Source: Pseudomonas haemolytica (GTDB lineage: Bacteria > Pseudomonadota > Gammaproteobacteria > Pseudomonadales > Pseudomonadaceae). Taken from it: a DNA stretch of 64,000 nt. Location of the stretch: the NCBI RefSeq assembly GCF_009659625.1, contig NZ_VOIW01000005.1, positions 186,001 to 250,000 on the forward strand. Reading direction: 5' to 3'. This document shows positions 8,762 to 17,020 of this stretch, piece by piece. The notes beneath the pieces are model-generated. The model was not told the DNA's origin, did not search any database, and saw only the letters and a list, made by a program, of their open reading frames with translations. The position numbers and the translations under genes are program-made. Each line of letters starts with the position of its first letter. Position 1 is the stretch's first letter.

Positions 8762-9715
8762 TCACTTTGCAGGCGCTGGCAACGTGACCGGCGTGAGCGC
8801 CGGGCGGCCGGCAAAGTATTCCACCAGGTTGTCAGCGACACGCTGCACGGTGTCGTGGGCGGCTTCCGGTGACAGGCCTGCGACATGGGAGGTGAGCACT
8901 GTATTGTTCAGGCGCTTGAGGGCGTCCGGTACCTTGGGCTCGTCGTCGAACACATCCAGCGCGGCGCCGCCGATACGCCGTTGTTCCAGTGCGGCCACTA
9001 GATCAGCGGTCACCACCACGCTGCCGCGGCCGATGTTCACCAGATAGCCGTGTGGCCCCAAAGCGTCGAGGGCATGGCGGTCGATCAAGTGACGGGTGCT
9101 TGCTCCGCCGGGAGTCGCCAGGATCAGGAAGTCCGAGTTTCGGGCTAGCTCCACGGCCGTCGCACAATAGGTGTAATCCACGTCATCGCGGGGTTGGCGG
9201 TTGTGATAACTCACCTCCATGCCGAAACCGAGGGCGGCGCGCTTGGCGATCTCCATACCTACGGCACCAAGCCCGAGAATTCCCAGTTGCTTGCCCGCCA
9301 GGGAAGGGCGCATGACCTTGGGCCATTCGCTGCGCCGCACGGCGGCATCCGTCTGGGGAATGCCGCGCACCAGCGAGAGCAGCAAGGCCATGGCGTGATC
9401 GGCCACCGAAGGCGCGTTCACCCCGGCGCCGTTGGTCACCACGATCCCGCGATTGCTCGCGGCCTGCAGGTCCACGTGTTCGTAGCCCGCTCCGATCACG
9501 CAGATGATTTCCAGCAAGGGCAACGCGGCGATTTCCTCGGCGTACAGCCCCAGCGGGCCACGGGTCACTACGGCCTTGATCTGCCCGCCTTGGGTCTTGA
9601 TCGCCTGGGCCCGTTCAGCAGGAGTCGGCGCCAGGATCACATGAAAATCATTGCTCTCGATGATTTGCAGGTATTCATTGATGGTTTCAACCAGGACCAG
9701 AACAGTGATGGGCAT
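8762..9715 (-). CDS. D-isomer-specific 2-hydroxyacid dehydrogenase
   Basis: A 317-residue NAD(P)-dependent dehydrogenase reducing a 2-oxoacid such as glyoxylate or hydroxypyruvate. It has the cofactor motif GILGLGAVGMEIA (about residue 150), the catalytic Arg within NIGRGSVV, a Glu-containing segment DVFDDEP and the catalytic His in LTSHVAGLSPEA. The reading frame extends upstream to 9913, but the ATG at 9715 is chosen because the family starts there and AGGAAGAG precedes it. The upstream extension overlaps a separate divergent gene and has no family similarity. Confidence 0.88.
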   Translation of the reverse strand: MPITVLVLVETINEYLQIIESNDFHVILAPTPAERAQAIKTQGGQIKAVVTRGPLGLYAEEIAALPLLEIICVIGAGYEHVDLQAASNRGIVVTNGAGVNAPSVADHAMALLLSLVRGIPQTDAAVRRSEWPKVMRPSLAGKQLGILGLGAVGMEIAKRAALGFGMEVSYHNRQPRDDVDYTYCATAVELARNSDFLILATPGGASTRHLIDRHALDALGPHGYLVNIGRGSVVVTADLVAALEQRRIGGAALDVFDDEPKVPDALKRLNNTVLTSHVAGLSPEAAHDTVQRVADNLVEYFAGRPALTPVTLPAPAK

Positions 9716-9785
9716 CGCAAGGCTCTTCCTGAAGGGTTTGAGAGCATGAGTATGCGGGATTTGTAAGGCGGAACGTTTTATTGGG

Positions 9786-10232
9786 ATGGAAAAATTTCTT
9801 CTTTCGTCAGACCAATCTGAATTTGGAGACCGTCCATCCGTAGCCGCTTTTTTGCGCAAGACTTTAATGACTTTCCCATCAGCAGAGACGACATGGATGC
9901 TTGTTCCTGCCACACCCGAAGAGATCGAATGGACGCCGTATGGTTACAAACACAGCCCCTCAACGCTGGTTCCCTGGAGAGCGGTTATCGCCAGTACGCT
10001 TGTCGGCCCCGCCAAGTACAGGCCGGGCATCGCTATTGAAAAGCTTGAAAGGGAGGCTTATAAAAACGGAGTACCCACTACGAATGGAAAGCCTTGGAGA
10101 GTCATGGAATTCTCCCACTGCATAGGCGCGAGCCATGGCAAACTCAGCCGCTGGGTTCGGATCGAACTAAGCGCTGGCGCCATTCATGGTCACCCAATTT
10201 CTGAACAGGAATTCAGGAGGTTAACAAATTGA
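9786..10232 (+). CDS. Unrecognised protein, possible orphan toxin C-terminal domain
   Basis: A 148-residue soluble protein with no signal peptide or membrane segment, and not recognised with certainty. The second half is compact and polar, with the string TTNGKPWRVMEF, then GKLSRWVRIEL and HGHPISEQEFRRL at the end. That layout recalls the toxin tips of Rhs/CDI-type polymorphic toxins, where a small catalytic domain ends a long protein. The start is weak: the ATG at 9786 has no clear ribosome site, and a stop codon lies 13 codons upstream in frame. So it may be a displaced toxin tip cut from its delivery protein. Its stop overlaps the next gene by four bases, which is the strongest evidence for a real pair. 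Confidence 0.6.
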   Translation: MEKFLLSSDQSEFGDRPSVAAFLRKTLMTFPSAETTWMLVPATPEEIEWTPYGYKHSPSTLVPWRAVIASTLVGPAKYRPGIAIEKLEREAYKNGVPTTNGKPWRVMEFSHCIGASHGKLSRWVRIELSAGAIHGHPISEQEFRRLTN

Positions 10233-10561
10233 TTTCGCTCAATTTTATTGGTGGAACAGTCACCCATGACGATTTGTCGCTCTTGCAGGATGTTGCAGTG
10301 GCGAAGCAGGTCGATCTGTTAAAGGAAGATATGCTCCAGGTCGAGTTCGCCGCAGGATTGCTGCTGGACGTTGGTTGGTATCCCGAATTTGATACAACGG
10401 GTGGATTCCGGATAAATGTCATCAAGAACTATGACTGGGACCACCCGCTCATAGCGCTGACTGCCCACGAGACGACTGAACTGATGGAAAAACTGGATAT
10501 TGCGCAGAGCACCATAAAGGGCGAGCTGCGCAATGCAAGCCAGGGGAACTCGGCTTCTTGA
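10229..10561 (+). CDS. Unrecognised small acidic protein, possible immunity partner
   Basis: A 110-residue acidic protein starting at TTG 10229, which overlaps the upstream stop (TTGA). AGGAGG lies 8 bases before the TTG, an excellent ribosome site that fixes the start and supports expression. Aspartate and glutamate are abundant (DLLKEDMLQVEFAAG, VGWYPEFDTTGGF). A small acidic protein translationally coupled to a possible toxin domain is the standard arrangement of toxin/immunity pairs. The role is inferred from layout only; no named family was recognised. Confidence 0.6.
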   Translation: MISLNFIGGTVTHDDLSLLQDVAVAKQVDLLKEDMLQVEFAAGLLLDVGWYPEFDTTGGFRINVIKNYDWDHPLIALTAHETTELMEKLDIAQSTIKGELRNASQGNSAS

Positions 10562-10570
10562 TTGGAAGCG

Positions 10571-11095
10571 TCAGCTCCAGATATCCCTCGCTTTGACCTG
10601 CTTTGTAAATGCCCCGGCCAACGTTGCATTGTGATGCTCGATGATCGCCTTGGCCGACAGCGCCGGCGTATCCATGCACGTATGGCCGTCCTCCGGTAAC
10701 ACCACCGAGAACCCCAGTTCCACCGCCACACGACAGGTGGTATCGACGCAGAACTGAGTTTTCATGCCCACGATGACCAACTCCTCGATTTGCGCCGCCG
10801 CTAATTGCTGCGCCAGATCGGTGCCCAGGAAACAGCTTGGGCGGGTTTTATTAAACAGGTGGTCGTGGGACTCGTCGACGTTCAGGCCTCGCCACAGCTG
10901 CCACAGTGGGCTACCTGCTTCAATGGGCGAGCCGGTGGGGCCGGTATGGCGAGCGAAAAAGATTGGCGCGCTAGCCGAGCGGGCGCGTTGGATCAATTGG
11001 TTGACGGTGTCCAGCACACGTTCGCGCTCGAAGGGCTTTTGCGGCCCGTCGTACAGGCCGGTTTGCATATCAATGATCAGTAGGGCGGTAGCCAT
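10571..11095 (-). CDS. Isochorismatase-family cysteine hydrolase
   Basis: A 174-residue hydrolase of the isochorismatase fold. The catalytic triad is visible: Asp in LLIIDMQTGLYDG near residue 9, Lys in NKTRPSCF and the nucleophile Cys in GMKTQFCVDTTCR. Substrates in this family range from isochorismate to nicotinamide and ureidoacrylate; nothing here decides. The start ATG 11095 has AAGGAG at 9 bases. A leader peptide and attenuator-type terminator lie just upstream, suggesting expression is tuned by charged tRNA, probably tRNA-Thr, which hints at a link with amino-acid metabolism. Confidence 0.88.
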   Translation of the reverse strand: MATALLIIDMQTGLYDGPQKPFERERVLDTVNQLIQRARSASAPIFFARHTGPTGSPIEAGSPLWQLWRGLNVDESHDHLFNKTRPSCFLGTDLAQQLAAAQIEELVIVGMKTQFCVDTTCRVAVELGFSVVLPEDGHTCMDTPALSAKAIIEHHNATLAGAFTKQVKARDIWS

Positions 11096-11132
11096 GGTGT
11101 TACTCCTTGAGAGTGCCGGATGGCGGAGCAAC

Positions 11133-11163
11133 AAAAAAGGCCCCGTCCATCGCTGGCGGGGCC
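11133..11163 (-). terminator. Attenuator-type terminator between leader peptide and hydrolase gene
   Basis: On the minus strand GGCCCCG pairs with CGGGGCC (inner CCA/TGG also pairs), followed by six T (11133-11138). It lies after the leader peptide stop and 38 bases before the hydrolase start. Its 5' arm (CCCGCC, 11155-11160) can pair instead with GGCGGG (11216-11221) in the leader, the hallmark of a classical attenuator. Confidence 0.75.
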
Positions 11164-11185
11164 TTGGGGTATTTCCGGAGGGTGT

Positions 11186-11272
11186 CTAGATGAAGCACCC
11201 ACGGTCACCGCACGACCCGCCATTGGCGGTCGTGGTGGTGGTGTGGGTGAGGTTCAACTGAATAAGGTTCAT
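11186..11272 (-). CDS. Threonine-rich leader peptide (28 aa) of a putative attenuator
   Basis: A short reading frame coding MNLIQLNLTHTTTTT followed by 13 residues and a TAG stop. Six of seven consecutive codons (11248-11228) are threonine. The last of them overlap the 5' arm of a 10-bp hairpin (11225-11234 with 11211-11221, one bulge). A ribosome stalled on Thr codons would free the 3' arm to pair with the downstream terminator. The only ribosome site is a weak GGGG. A TTGACA/CATGAT promoter would place the transcript start almost at the ATG. The peptide itself is unlikely to have another function. Confidence 0.65.
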   Translation of the reverse strand: MNLIQLNLTHTTTTTANGGSCGDRGCFI

Positions 11273-11278
11273 GCCCCG

Positions 11279-11308
11279 ATCATGCTGGGGCGGGCGCGCG
11301 GCTGTCAA
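11279..11308 (-). promoter_or_regulatory. Possible sigma70 promoter of the leader/hydrolase unit
   Basis: On the minus strand a perfect TTGACA (-35, 11303-11308) is 18 bases from CATGAT (-10, 11279-11284). Transcription would begin near 11272, making the leader peptide mRNA nearly leaderless. Confidence 0.45.
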
Positions 11309-11336
11309 CGGGCGTGTCCGATTTGTTTCCCCCAAT

Positions 11337-11783
11337 CTATTGGGCTGTGCCCGTATTCCGTGCCTGGGCTTGCTCTCTTTGAGCGATCGGCATGAAGTCG
11401 TACGTAGGAAAAAATTCGGTCTGGTACGCGCCCCAGGCAGTGTTTTCAATCGCAAGGTTGACCTCAGCCAGGCGCGACGCCGGCAAGCGCAGGACGACGA
11501 CCTGCCCTATGCCCATGGTTATATTCCAACTGACGACTTCTACGCCGGCAGGCGGAAATACCTTGTGAAATTCCTGTTTGGCAAGTTGGGCTTTCAACTC
11601 GCCTAGCGGTCGTGATTGATCGTGTTTAAGAAAGACGGTCAACATGACTGCATTGTCAGGTGTGACGGCGATACTTTTTGCAGGAGAGGCTGCACTTGCC
11701 TGCGCCATGGCTGAGCTGGGTAGCAGTACGGCCGCCAGCAGTGCAGGTATTAACAGAGATTTGAATGGCGTGGGTATATTCAT
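11337..11783 (-). CDS. Exported protein of unknown function
   Basis: A 148-residue protein with a clear signal peptide (about residues 1-27, ending SSAMAQA). The mature part begins VTPDNAVMLTVFLKHDQSRP and contains a mixed alpha/beta stretch ending YQTEFFPTYDFMPI. It is probably periplasmic and is not a family I can name. It is followed on the same strand by the leader/attenuator unit, which has its own promoter-like sequence. No catalytic motif or cysteine pair is visible. Confidence 0.75.
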   Translation of the reverse strand: MNIPTPFKSLLIPALLAAVLLPSSAMAQASAASPAKSIAVTPDNAVMLTVFLKHDQSRPLGELKAQLAKQEFHKVFPPAGVEVVSWNITMGIGQVVVLRLPASRLAEVNLAIENTAWGAYQTEFFPTYDFMPIAQREQAQARNTGTAQ

Positions 11784-11886
11784 ATCAAGGTGCCTCGTTT
11801 GTTATTGGTTTTTATGGCTGGATATAAAGACGTGAGTCAACGCAGTAAGCGATGGGCAGATTTGTCAATAAGTAAGTGTGGTTTGA

Positions 11887-12387
11887 TCAGTTCGACATTT
11901 TAGTCTTTATCGGGCCGGTGTAAGGCGCGTGCACTACATAAATTCGAACGGAAGGGTTGGTGGCGACCATGTCGCGACGAACTTCCCGGGAGTAGGTAAA
12001 CTCGGTGTTATCCAGTTTTTCCAGTCGCCTGACGATTGTACGATTGGGGCCGAGGTCAGGCACCAGGATGTGGGTCTGCTTATCGCCAGTGACCAGGAAA
12101 TAACCCCCACCCCCATCGGGGTGTTTCGAGCGCCCGGTATCCGTGTAGAAGAACTCATAACGATTGCGCTGCGGGTCCCACATCGATATTCCGACTACAC
12201 CTGGATAGTTAGCCTTGACGTCTTTTTCTGGTTCACCCTCTATATAGACCTTGGTAGTCAACCATTGAGGTGAGGAGGCCAGCGCACGAATATCCGCCTC
12301 GGGCTCCGCTGATGTCGCGTAACTTAAGGAAGAGACTAATGATCCCGCAAAAATCAGGCTGATAAAAGCAATGTTGAATCTTCGCAT
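11887..12387 (-). CDS. Exported DUF4822-like protein
   Basis: A 166-residue secreted or periplasmic protein. A signal peptide of about 25 residues precedes a domain with WLTTKVYIEGE, VVGISMWDPQRNRYEFF, HPDGGGGYFLVTGDKQTHIL and FTYSREVRRDM. This order matches what I recall of the DUF4822 family, of unknown function, found in both Gram-positive and Gram-negative bacteria. The ATG at 12387 is preferred because AGGAG lies 7 bases before it. The gene is monocistronic, with 103 bases to the next gene. Confidence 0.72.
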   Translation of the reverse strand: MRRFNIAFISLIFAGSLVSSLSYATSAEPEADIRALASSPQWLTTKVYIEGEPEKDVKANYPGVVGISMWDPQRNRYEFFYTDTGRSKHPDGGGGYFLVTGDKQTHILVPDLGPNRTIVRRLEKLDNTEFTYSREVRRDMVATNPSVRIYVVHAPYTGPIKTKMSN

Positions 12388-12393
12388 TGTCAA

Positions 12394-12790
12394 GCTCCTG
12401 AAGTCTTTATTAAGTATTGTTTCCAGTGCGGGGACGATATTAGTTTGGGGGTTTGTGGCTGCTCAATAGCTATGAATGGTTCTGTAACAGTTCAGGTGTT
12501 GTATGGATAAAAATATAATTTTTATGCGAGTGATCTCTGAAGTTTTTGTCGGACTCTTCTTGTGTATTTTGTTTGTTACATGAGAGGACGTATTGTCCGT
12601 ACGACTCTACGGCAGTCCAAATCCTTCACCGACGGCCGTCCTTGAACGGCCGCACCGCATAACCATTCCTCAGCTAAGTCTTTGCTTATTCAAGAGAATC
12701 CCGGACAATCCGGCCCTTGTTATGGCCAGGGCGCTGCCTGTCAGGGGTTTCTGACTCGTCCTGGCCGTGTGAATGCGGAGATCCGACCGG
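12394..12790. other. 397-bp intergenic region with structured leader of the amino-acid permease
   Basis: The left half (12400-12580) is AT-rich and holds the probable promoters. The right half is rich in potential RNA structure on the plus strand. CGGCCGT/ACGGCCG forms a hairpin at 12632-12652. ATTGTCCG (12592-12599) is complementary to CGGACAAT (12702-12709). GGCCAGG and CCTGGCC enclose about 12724-12766. A 21-codon frame starting at ATG 12580 ends inside the loop of the first hairpin and contains Thr-Thr and two serines. It has no clear ribosome site, so a leader peptide is only possible. Confidence 0.4.
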
Positions 12791-14068
12791 ATGAATGATC
12801 AGGCCAATAGCGTCGACGAACGCTATGCAACGACACCTGCAACCCTCACAAGCTGGAGCCGCCAGGACACCACCTGGATGCTCGGGCTGTTCGGTACCGC
12901 CATCGGCGCCGGTACTTTGTTCTTGCCGATCAACGCGGGCCTGGGAGGCTTCTGGCCACTGGTGATCCTCGCGCTGCTTGCGTTCCCGATGACGTTCTTT
13001 GCCCACCGAGGGCTGACCCGTTTCGTACTGTCCGGCCGTGAAGGTTCCGACATCACCGATGTGGTTGAAGAGCATTTCGGTATCAAGGCCGGTGCGCTGA
13101 TCACCTTGCTGTACTTCTTCGCGATCTTCCCGATCCTGCTGATCTACAGCGTGGCCCTGACCAATACCGTCAGCAGCTTCATGGAGCACCAGTTGCACAT
13201 CATGCCGCCGCCGCGGGCGATCCTGGCGTTTGTGCTGATCCTCGGCCTGTTGGCCGTGGTGCGTTGCGGTGAGCAAGTGATCGTCAAGGCCATGAGCTTG
13301 ATGGTGTATCCGTTTATCGTCGCCTTGCTGTTCCTTGCGGTGTACCTGGTGCCGCATTGGAATGGCGGCATTCTGAGTACTGCCAGTGAGGTGCCGGCAC
13401 CGTCGGCGTTGCTCAATACACTGTGGCTGGCGATTCCGGTGATGGTGTTCTCGTTCAACCATTCGCCGATCATTTCGACCTTTGCGGTTGACCAGAAGCG
13501 CCAGTACGGCGTACACGCCGAGGAGCGCAGTTCGCAGATCCTGTCCCGGGCGCACCTGTTGATGGTGGCGATGGTGCTGTTCTTCGTGTTCAGTTGCGTG
13601 CTCACCCTGTCGCCAGCGCAGTTGGCCGAGGCGAAAGCGCAGAACCTGTCGATCCTGTCGTACCTGGCCAACCACTTCGACAACCCGACCATCGCTTTCG
13701 CTGCGCCGTTGATTGCGTTCGTGGCGATTGCCAAGTCGTTCCTGGGCCACTACATCGGTGCCAGCGAGGGCCTCAAGGGCTTGGTGATCAAGACCGGTCG
13801 CCGTCCGGCACCGAAGACCCTGGACCGCATGACCGCCGCATTCATGCTGGTGGTGTGCTGGATCGTCGCCACGCTGAACCCAAGCATTCTTGGGATGATC
13901 GAGACGCTGGGTGGGCCGATCATTGCATCGATCCTGTTCCTGATGCCGATGTACGCGATCCGCAAGGTGCCGGCGATGGCCAAGTACCGTGGGCAGGCGT
14001 CTAACGTGTTCGTTACGGCGGTAGGTTTGGTGGCGATTACGGCGTTGGTGTATTCGCTGATTGCCTAA
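12791..14068 (+). CDS. HAAAP-family amino acid permease (serine/threonine transporter, SdaC/TdcC-like)
   Basis: A 425-residue inner-membrane protein with about 11 transmembrane segments, proton-coupled uptake of serine or threonine being the usual function. The family-typical N-terminal segment TTWMLGLFGTAIGAGTLFLPI lies near residue 27, and SFNHSPIISTFAVDQ near the middle is highly conserved in SdaC and TdcC. The ATG at 12791 follows GGAG at 10 bases; an upstream ATG at 12773 is less likely. The long structured 5' region suggests control by RNA folding. It is a single-gene unit followed by a REP doublet. Confidence 0.9.
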   Translation: MNDQANSVDERYATTPATLTSWSRQDTTWMLGLFGTAIGAGTLFLPINAGLGGFWPLVILALLAFPMTFFAHRGLTRFVLSGREGSDITDVVEEHFGIKAGALITLLYFFAIFPILLIYSVALTNTVSSFMEHQLHIMPPPRAILAFVLILGLLAVVRCGEQVIVKAMSLMVYPFIVALLFLAVYLVPHWNGGILSTASEVPAPSALLNTLWLAIPVMVFSFNHSPIISTFAVDQKRQYGVHAEERSSQILSRAHLLMVAMVLFFVFSCVLTLSPAQLAEAKAQNLSILSYLANHFDNPTIAFAAPLIAFVAIAKSFLGHYIGASEGLKGLVIKTGRRPAPKTLDRMTAAFMLVVCWIVATLNPSILGMIETLGGPIIASILFLMPMYAIRKVPAMAKYRGQASNVFVTAVGLVAITALVYSLIA

Positions 14069-14102
14069 GGTTTGACACAGCCCTCAAGGGCTGACCAGAT
14101 CC

Positions 14103-14197
14103 AAATGTGGGAGGGGGCTTGCCCCCGATAGCGCAGGTTCAGTCGATTGATGGGTGACTGATGCACCGCCATCGGGAGCAAGCCCCCTCCCATATTT
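14103..14197. repeat. REP doublet (REPIN-like), GGGAGGGGGCTTGCCCCC type
   Basis: Arms AAATGTGGGAGGGGGCTTGC and its near-complement ending CTCCCATATTT face each other across about 35 bases. It lies between convergent gene ends. Confidence 0.85.
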
Positions 14198-14231
14198 GTT
14201 TTGTGGTGTTGCTGATACCGTATTGCGGGCA

Positions 14232-14267
14232 TAAAAAAACGCCGCGTACCTTGCGATACGCGGCGCT
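14232..14267 (-). terminator. Rho-independent terminator of acnB
   Basis: On the minus strand GCCGCGTA pairs with TACGCGGC followed by a run of seven T, 33 bases beyond the acnB stop. Confidence 0.9.
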
Positions 14268-14299
14268 GATTTACCAGGTATAGCTACATCAACCTACCG

Positions 14300-16909
14300 T
14301 TAAGCTTGAATCACCGGGATGTTGGCGCTTGCTGCGATCTTGCGGAACTCAGCGATCTGGTCGAAGTTCAGGTAGCGGTAGACGTCACTGGCCATGGTGT
14401 CCAGTTTCGCTGCGTAGCCCATGTACTCTTCGACAGTCGGCAGGCGACCCAGGGTAGAGGCCACGGCCGCCAGCTCAGCCGACGCCAGGTAGACGTTCGC
14501 ACCATCACCCAGGCGGTTCGGGAAGTTACGGGTCGACGTCGACACCACGGTCGAATTCGGCTCTACACGTGCCTGGTTACCCATGCACAGCGAGCAACCC
14601 GGCATTTCCATGCGCGCGCCAGCCTTGCCGTAGATACCGTAGTAGCCTTCTTCGGTCAGTTGGTGAGCGTCCATCTTGGTCGGCGGCGACAGCCACAGAC
14701 GGGTTGGCAGCTGGCCCTTGACCTGTTCCAGCAACTTGCCGGCAGCGCGGAAGTGGCCGATGTTGGTCATGCACGAACCGATGAACACTTCGTCGATCTT
14801 CTCGCCAGCAACGCTGGACAGCAGGCGTGCGTCATCCGGGTCGTTGGGTGCGCAGAGGATCGGCTCGTTGATCTCGGCCAGGTCGATCTCGATGATTTCG
14901 GCGTATTCGGCGTCGGCATCGGCTTCCATCAGTTCCGGGTTGGCTACCCAGGCTTCCATCGCTTGGGCACGACGTTCCAGGGTGCGTGCATCGCCGTAGC
15001 CTTCGCCGATCATCCAGCGCAGCAGGGTGATGTTGGAGTTCAGGTACTCGGTGACGGAGTCCTTGGACAGCTTGATGGTGCAACCGGCAGCCGAACGTTC
15101 AGCCGAGGCGTCGGAGAGTTCGAAAGCCTGTTCCAGCGTCAGGTCGTTCAGGCCTTCGATTTCCAGGATGCGGCCGGAGAAGGCGTTCTTCTTGCCTTTC
15201 TTCTCTACGGTCAGCAGGCCAGCCTGGATCGCGTAGTAAGGAATGGCATGAACCAGGTCACGCAGGGTGATGCCAGGTTTCATCTTGCCTTTGAAGCGCA
15301 CCAGGATCGATTCCGGCATGTCCAGTGGCATCACGCCAGTGGCTGCGGCGAACGCGACCAGGCCAGAACCGGCCGGGAACGAGATGCCCATCGGGAAACG
15401 GGTGTGGGAGTCACCACCGGTACCGACGGTATCCGGCAGCAGCATGCGGTTCAGCCAGCTGTGGATGATGCCGTCGCCTGGACGCAGCGATACACCGCCA
15501 CGGGTCATGATGAAGTCAGGCAGGGTGTGGTGGGTGGTCACGTCGATCGGCTTTGGATAAGCCGCGGTGTGGCAGAAGGACTGCATCACCAGGTCGGTCG
15601 AGAAGCCCAGGCACGCCAGGTCTTTGAGTTCATCACGGGTCATTGGACCGGTGGTGTCCTGGGAGCCGACGGTGGTCATCTTCGGTTCGCAGTAAGTACC
15701 TGGGCGAACGCCTTTGCCTTCCGGCAGGCCGCATGCCTTGCCGACCATTTTCTGTGCCAGGGTGAAGCCTTTGCCGGTGTCGACAGGTGCTTCAGGCAGC
15801 TTGAACAGGTCGGTAGGGCCCAGGCCCAGTTCTGCGCGGGCCTTGTCGGTCAGGCCGCGACCGATGATCAGCGGGATACGGCCGCCGGCGCGAACTTCGT
15901 CCAGCAGTACCGGGGTCTTCATTTCGAAGGTGGTCAGGACTTCATCAGTGCCGTGTTTGCAGACTTTGCCAGCATGAGGGTACAGGTCGATCACGTCGCC
16001 CATGTTCATGTTGGTGACGTCGAATTCGATAGGCAGTGCGCCAGCATCTTCCATGGTGTTGTAGAAGATCGGGGCGATCTTGCTGCCGAAGCAGAAACCG
16101 CCGGCACGCTTGTTCGGCACGTAAGGCACGTCGTCGCCGAAGAACCACAGTACCGAGTTGGTGGCCGACTTACGCGACGAACCGGTACCGACCACGTCAC
16201 CGACGTAGGCGATCGGGAAGCCTTGGCCGCGCATTTCTTCGATCTGCTTCATCGGGCCGGTCTTGCCTTGCTCGTCCGGTACGATGCCTTCGCGCGCCAT
16301 TTTCAGCATGGCCAGGGCGTGCAGCGGGATGTCAGGACGGGACCAGGCATCAGGCGCAGGGGACAGGTCGTCGGTGTTGGTCTCGCCGGTGACCTTGAAC
16401 ACGCGCAGGCTGATCTTGTCGGCCAGGGTAGGGCGGTTGCGGAACCACTCGCCGTCAGCCCAGGACTGGATCACGCCTTTGGCGTGCTCGTTGCCGTTGC
16501 GGGCTTTTTCAGCCACGTCGTGGAACGCATCGAACATCAGCAGGGTGTGCTTGAGCTGGGCGGCCGCGACGGGCGCCAACGTGGCGTCGTCCAGCAGCTC
16601 GACCAACGTCACGATGTTGTAGCCGCCTTGCATGGTGCCGAGCAGTTCAACAGCGCGTTTCTTGTCGATCAGGGGGGAAGTGGCTTCGCCCTTGGCCAGG
16701 GCAGACAGGAAACCGGCCTTGACGTAGGCAGCTTCGTCAACGCCTGGTGGAATGCGGTTGGTGATCAGGTCAACGAGGAATTCTTCTTCGCCAGCCGGAG
16801 GATTTTTCAGCAGCTCGACCAGGCCTGCGGTTTGTTCGGCGTTAAGCGGCTGGGGAACGATACCCAGGGCGGCACGCTCTTCGATATGTTTGCGGTAGGC
16901 TTCAAGCAC
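14300..16909 (-). CDS. acnB: Aconitate hydratase B (bifunctional aconitase 2 / 2-methylisocitrate dehydratase)
   Basis: An 869-residue [4Fe-4S] enzyme converting citrate to isocitrate in the TCA cycle and acting in the 2-methylcitrate cycle. Domain order fits AcnB: N-terminal HEAT-like domain (about 1-160), swivel domain (about 165-380, with GETNTDDLSPAPDAWSRPDI), then the catalytic domains. The cluster cysteines are seen in GSCMTNIGHF and MPGCSLCMGNQ near the C-terminus. GTG 16909 is the start because GAGGG lies 8 bases before it and family proteins begin (M)LEAYRKHIEERAALG; the longer frame to 16936 is not needed. A strong terminator follows. A large inverted-repeat structure precedes it. 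Confidence 0.97.
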   Translation of the reverse strand: MLEAYRKHIEERAALGIVPQPLNAEQTAGLVELLKNPPAGEEEFLVDLITNRIPPGVDEAAYVKAGFLSALAKGEATSPLIDKKRAVELLGTMQGGYNIVTLVELLDDATLAPVAAAQLKHTLLMFDAFHDVAEKARNGNEHAKGVIQSWADGEWFRNRPTLADKISLRVFKVTGETNTDDLSPAPDAWSRPDIPLHALAMLKMAREGIVPDEQGKTGPMKQIEEMRGQGFPIAYVGDVVGTGSSRKSATNSVLWFFGDDVPYVPNKRAGGFCFGSKIAPIFYNTMEDAGALPIEFDVTNMNMGDVIDLYPHAGKVCKHGTDEVLTTFEMKTPVLLDEVRAGGRIPLIIGRGLTDKARAELGLGPTDLFKLPEAPVDTGKGFTLAQKMVGKACGLPEGKGVRPGTYCEPKMTTVGSQDTTGPMTRDELKDLACLGFSTDLVMQSFCHTAAYPKPIDVTTHHTLPDFIMTRGGVSLRPGDGIIHSWLNRMLLPDTVGTGGDSHTRFPMGISFPAGSGLVAFAAATGVMPLDMPESILVRFKGKMKPGITLRDLVHAIPYYAIQAGLLTVEKKGKKNAFSGRILEIEGLNDLTLEQAFELSDASAERSAAGCTIKLSKDSVTEYLNSNITLLRWMIGEGYGDARTLERRAQAMEAWVANPELMEADADAEYAEIIEIDLAEINEPILCAPNDPDDARLLSSVAGEKIDEVFIGSCMTNIGHFRAAGKLLEQVKGQLPTRLWLSPPTKMDAHQLTEEGYYGIYGKAGARMEMPGCSLCMGNQARVEPNSTVVSTSTRNFPNRLGDGANVYLASAELAAVASTLGRLPTVEEYMGYAAKLDTMASDVYRYLNFDQIAEFRKIAASANIPVIQA

Positions 16910-17020
16910 AGTTATTACCCTCATCAGTGGTCCCACGGGACGCTCATCCAGAAATGAACGGCACGCATGCGCTCGGGGGCTTTTTGAGCCGCAAAGCCAG
17001 CGCTGCCGGCATTCCTTACA

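Noticed and set aside
9716..9913. N-terminal extension of the 2-hydroxyacid dehydrogenase frame
   Set aside because: No similarity to the family, no ribosome site, and it overlaps the divergent unknown gene; the internal ATG has a good site.
12686..13750. A 354-codon minus-strand frame rich in Arg, Gln and His
   Set aside because: Antisense of the HAAAP permease, which has full family signatures.
14306..16957. An 883-codon open frame on the plus strand opposite acnB
   Set aside because: It is the antisense shadow of acnB in GC-rich DNA; composition is Gly/Val/Arg-rich without any family signature.
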